Origin: Firmicutes bacterium UBA5010 | Lineage (GTDB): Bacteria > Bacillota > Clostridia > Tissierellales > Sedimentibacteraceae | Length of the DNA: 9,293 nt | NCBI GenBank assembly: GCA_002396645.1 | Contig: DGYI01000011.1 | Span: 16,599 to 25,891, forward strand | Reading direction: 5' to 3' | Part shown: positions 8,501 to 9,293 of the stretch, piece after piece | How positions within the stretch are numbered: the stretch's first letter is position 1 | How the letters are laid out: each line of letters opens with the position of its first letter | The notes under the pieces: model-generated | Told to the model about the DNA's origin: nothing | What the model saw: only the letters and a program-made list of their open reading frames with translations | Database searches by the model: none | Program-made: the position numbers and the translations under genes

Positions 8501-9232
8501 TTTATAAATCAAAATAACAGCGACTGTATCGATGAAATAGACAGACGATTAAGCTTTGAATATAAATACAAAAAATCAGTCAATGTTCCGACAAAATTAT
8601 CTGTAACAGATATGAAAAGCTTGAACAACAAAGATAAGAATATTGAAAATGTAAAATACAACATTCCCAAGCTTGTTGACATACCTATGTTCAAGGAAAA
8701 GAATACCCAGTTTACAAAGGCAGAGGTAGGTACGATAACTCATTATGTGATGCAGCATCTTGATATAAATGTTAGATCGGATATTGATGAAATCACAAGG
8801 CAGATATCTGAGATGGCAGACAGCGGGTTATTAAGCTCAGATGAAGCTAATGTAGTTAATATCAAACAAATATCAGGATTTTTCGAATCCGATATAGGAA
8901 GAAGAATGTTAAGCTCCGGTAAAATAAAAAGGGAAATAGCCTTTGTTGTAAAAAAGCCGGCAAATGACGTAATTAAAAACCTGAATGAGGATGATAACAT
9001 TCTGATTCAAGGTATAATAGACTGTTACTTTTATGAGGGAGATGAAATAGTTTTAATAGACTATAAAACTGATGCAGTTCATGACAATATCAATTCAATA
9101 AAGTCTATGTACGAAACTCAAATACTTGCATATAAGGAAGCGCTTGAAATATTGACAAAAAAGAAGGTCAAGGAAGCATATTTATACTTGTTTGATAATA
9201 ATATGCAGATTAAGATAGAGGATAAATCATAA
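5570..9232 (+). CDS. addA: ATP-dependent helicase/nuclease subunit A (AddA)
   Basis: AddA is the motor subunit of AddAB: a 3'-5' superfamily 1A (UvrD/RecB-like) helicase with a C-terminal RecB-type nuclease, acting on double-strand break ends. It has 1220 residues, against 1232 in B. subtilis. Visible motifs in order: Q-motif WTANQQ (3-8); Walker A AAAGSGKT (22-29); motif Ia VTFTNAAA (53-60); motif II VDEYQD (403-408); motif III GDSKQSIYKFR (430-440); motif IV LNHNFRSR (470-477); motif V TIHKSKGLEF (793-802); motif VI YVALTRA (869-875). The nuclease has GTITH (H1058), GIID (D1151) and IDYKTD (D1164, K1166), then YETQILAY. An acidic stretch (about 518-540) before the second helicase core is likely a flexible linker. 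GAGGTG lies 7 bases before the ATG. It is the third gene of the operon, with no terminator before or after it. All catalytic residues are intact. Confidence 0.97.
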   Translation: MKWTANQQKVIDTRDKNILVSAAAGSGKTAVLVERIITLIRDNQESIDSFLIVTFTNAAAAGMKQKIQKALYKALEDDNMTNGSVENQDFSHLKKHLRAQLNLLSKANISTIHSFCIDVLRKNFHVLGIDPNFRIGDTNECQILLNDSVDEVLERAYAQKSSDFVQLVECFTSNRSDNELVDIIKDMYYFVLSFPNPLEWLESSINMLSLTKEELEDSEWIQVINENISTFLEGAKESLEDCKAICREPGGPNAYIDTILADLDNVNLLKSSLDKSLEDFINTLYSMSHPRLASIRGKAKEEIDEQKIDEVKQIREEYKKITDNIKKLIPNKTMDEFAESINYMQPPMRALYELVRELMLEFKEKKSEKAIVDFNDVEHFALEALSNEDVSDFYRNKFKFIFVDEYQDSNQIQETLLSQIKRENNMFMVGDSKQSIYKFRLADVSLFNSKMETYEEDCELLEDINQRIDLNHNFRSRREILSAVNFIFERIMSKKLGEINYDNSVFLNAGTEFESDSKDFVELNIIESDIADEDELENQDNFDMEIQAMGTAEIEAYFAVNKIKNLLSQNTYHSKTNEFKAIEFKDIVILLRSVSNWSGIFEEIFFNEGIPFYSDTGTGYFETIEIQIMINLLRLIDNIRQDIPLLSIMRSPIGKFTTEDLIKIRIKAPKIAFIDALYIYKNTEKDELSDKISTFINLIEKYKKDSRYAKLNDLIWKILIETDYYYFAGALPNGKIRQANLRLLTDKAYEYEKTSMTGLYNFLKYIEKLKLSSTDEATAKILGENDNVVRLMTIHKSKGLEFQVVLLCGLNKKFNMMDVSKNILKHKVYGLAPKYINPKLRIYKETLPRIALKNVTKLETLSEEMRILYVALTRAVDRLILCGTVKSAERRAKKWKRGTSHYNLYSAASYLDWICSSLYSHKDAHALRETIGDDSCNIKIDIFESSWHINILSLSDIKYNIKDANFDKEYKINEIKAFINQNNSDCIDEIDRRLSFEYKYKKSVNVPTKLSVTDMKSLNNKDKNIENVKYNIPKLVDIPMFKEKNTQFTKAEVGTITHYVMQHLDINVRSDIDEITRQISEMADSGLLSSDEANVVNIKQISGFFESDIGRRMLSSGKIKREIAFVVKKPANDVIKNLNEDDNILIQGIIDCYFYEGDEIVLIDYKTDAVHDNINSIKSMYETQILAYKEALEILTKKKVKEAYLYLFDNNMQIKIEDKS

Positions 9233-9242
9233 GGAGAGAAAA

Positions 9243-9293
9243 ATGGAAATTTTAATTTTAACACTGGTATCAGCATGTATTATACTCAATATT
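9243..9293 (+). CDS. Start of a further operon gene, hydrophobic N-terminus (3' cut)
   Basis: An ATG at 9243 follows AAGGAG (9231-9236), which overlaps the addA stop codon, at 6-base spacing. The frame is open to the window end, giving 17 residues, MEILILTLVSACIILNI. This is almost entirely hydrophobic and looks like an N-terminal membrane anchor or signal segment. It sits 10 bp after addA, so it should be co-transcribed. In other Firmicutes sbcD often follows addA, but SbcD does not begin with a membrane segment. RmuC, a recombination-related protein with an N-terminal anchor, is one candidate, though 17 residues cannot identify it. Confidence 0.7.
   Translation, partial: MEILILTLVSACIILNI

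Noticed and set aside
61..8825. Scattered AGCGG pentamers, the B. subtilis Chi sequence
   Set aside because: Chi is species-specific and not known for this organism. The few copies in one window carry no statistical weight.
3460..9000. Minus-strand open frames of 61-85 codons within addB and addA
   Set aside because: They lie opposite intact conserved genes and have no ribosome binding sites. Their Ser/Leu/Phe/Ile-rich content is typical of antisense reads of AT-rich genes.

Overview
The window is an AT-rich stretch (about one third G+C by eye). Codon use is dominated by AGA (Arg), ATA (Ile) and AAA (Lys), and Shine-Dalgarno sequences are strong. All genes lie on the + strand. These traits, together with an AddAB-type (not RecBCD-type) recombination nuclease, point to a low-GC Firmicute, most likely an anaerobic Clostridia/Tissierellia-type bacterium. 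That placement is inference; there is no rRNA or other taxonomic marker here.

Layout: (1) At the left edge is the 3' part of a gene for a metallo-beta-lactamase-fold hydrolase with a full set of metal ligands; its frame is open to base 1, so the true start is probably outside the window. (2) The 274-bp gap that follows (817-1090) holds a long hairpin just after the stop codon, a small inverted repeat, a near-consensus sigma-A promoter with an extended -10, and a roughly 70-nt leader ending in a strong ribosome binding site. (3) A tightly packed + strand operon follows: addB (1134 aa), an unrecognised acidic 348-aa gene, addA (1220 aa), and the first 17 codons of a further gene whose product begins with a hydrophobic segment. 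Gaps between these genes are 4, 23 and 10 bp, and I see no terminator between them.

AddA (helicase plus nuclease) and AddB (helicase-like, Fe-S cluster and nuclease) form the heterodimer that resects double-strand breaks and prepares 3' single strands for RecA. Every helicase, nuclease and cluster motif I looked for is intact in both. The item most worth a second look is the acidic protein encoded between them. Its position suggests co-expression, and possibly a role, with AddAB, but its function is unknown to me and nothing in its sequence settles it. Otherwise the window reads as an ordinary DNA repair locus with no sign of mobile elements, CRISPR arrays or RNA genes.
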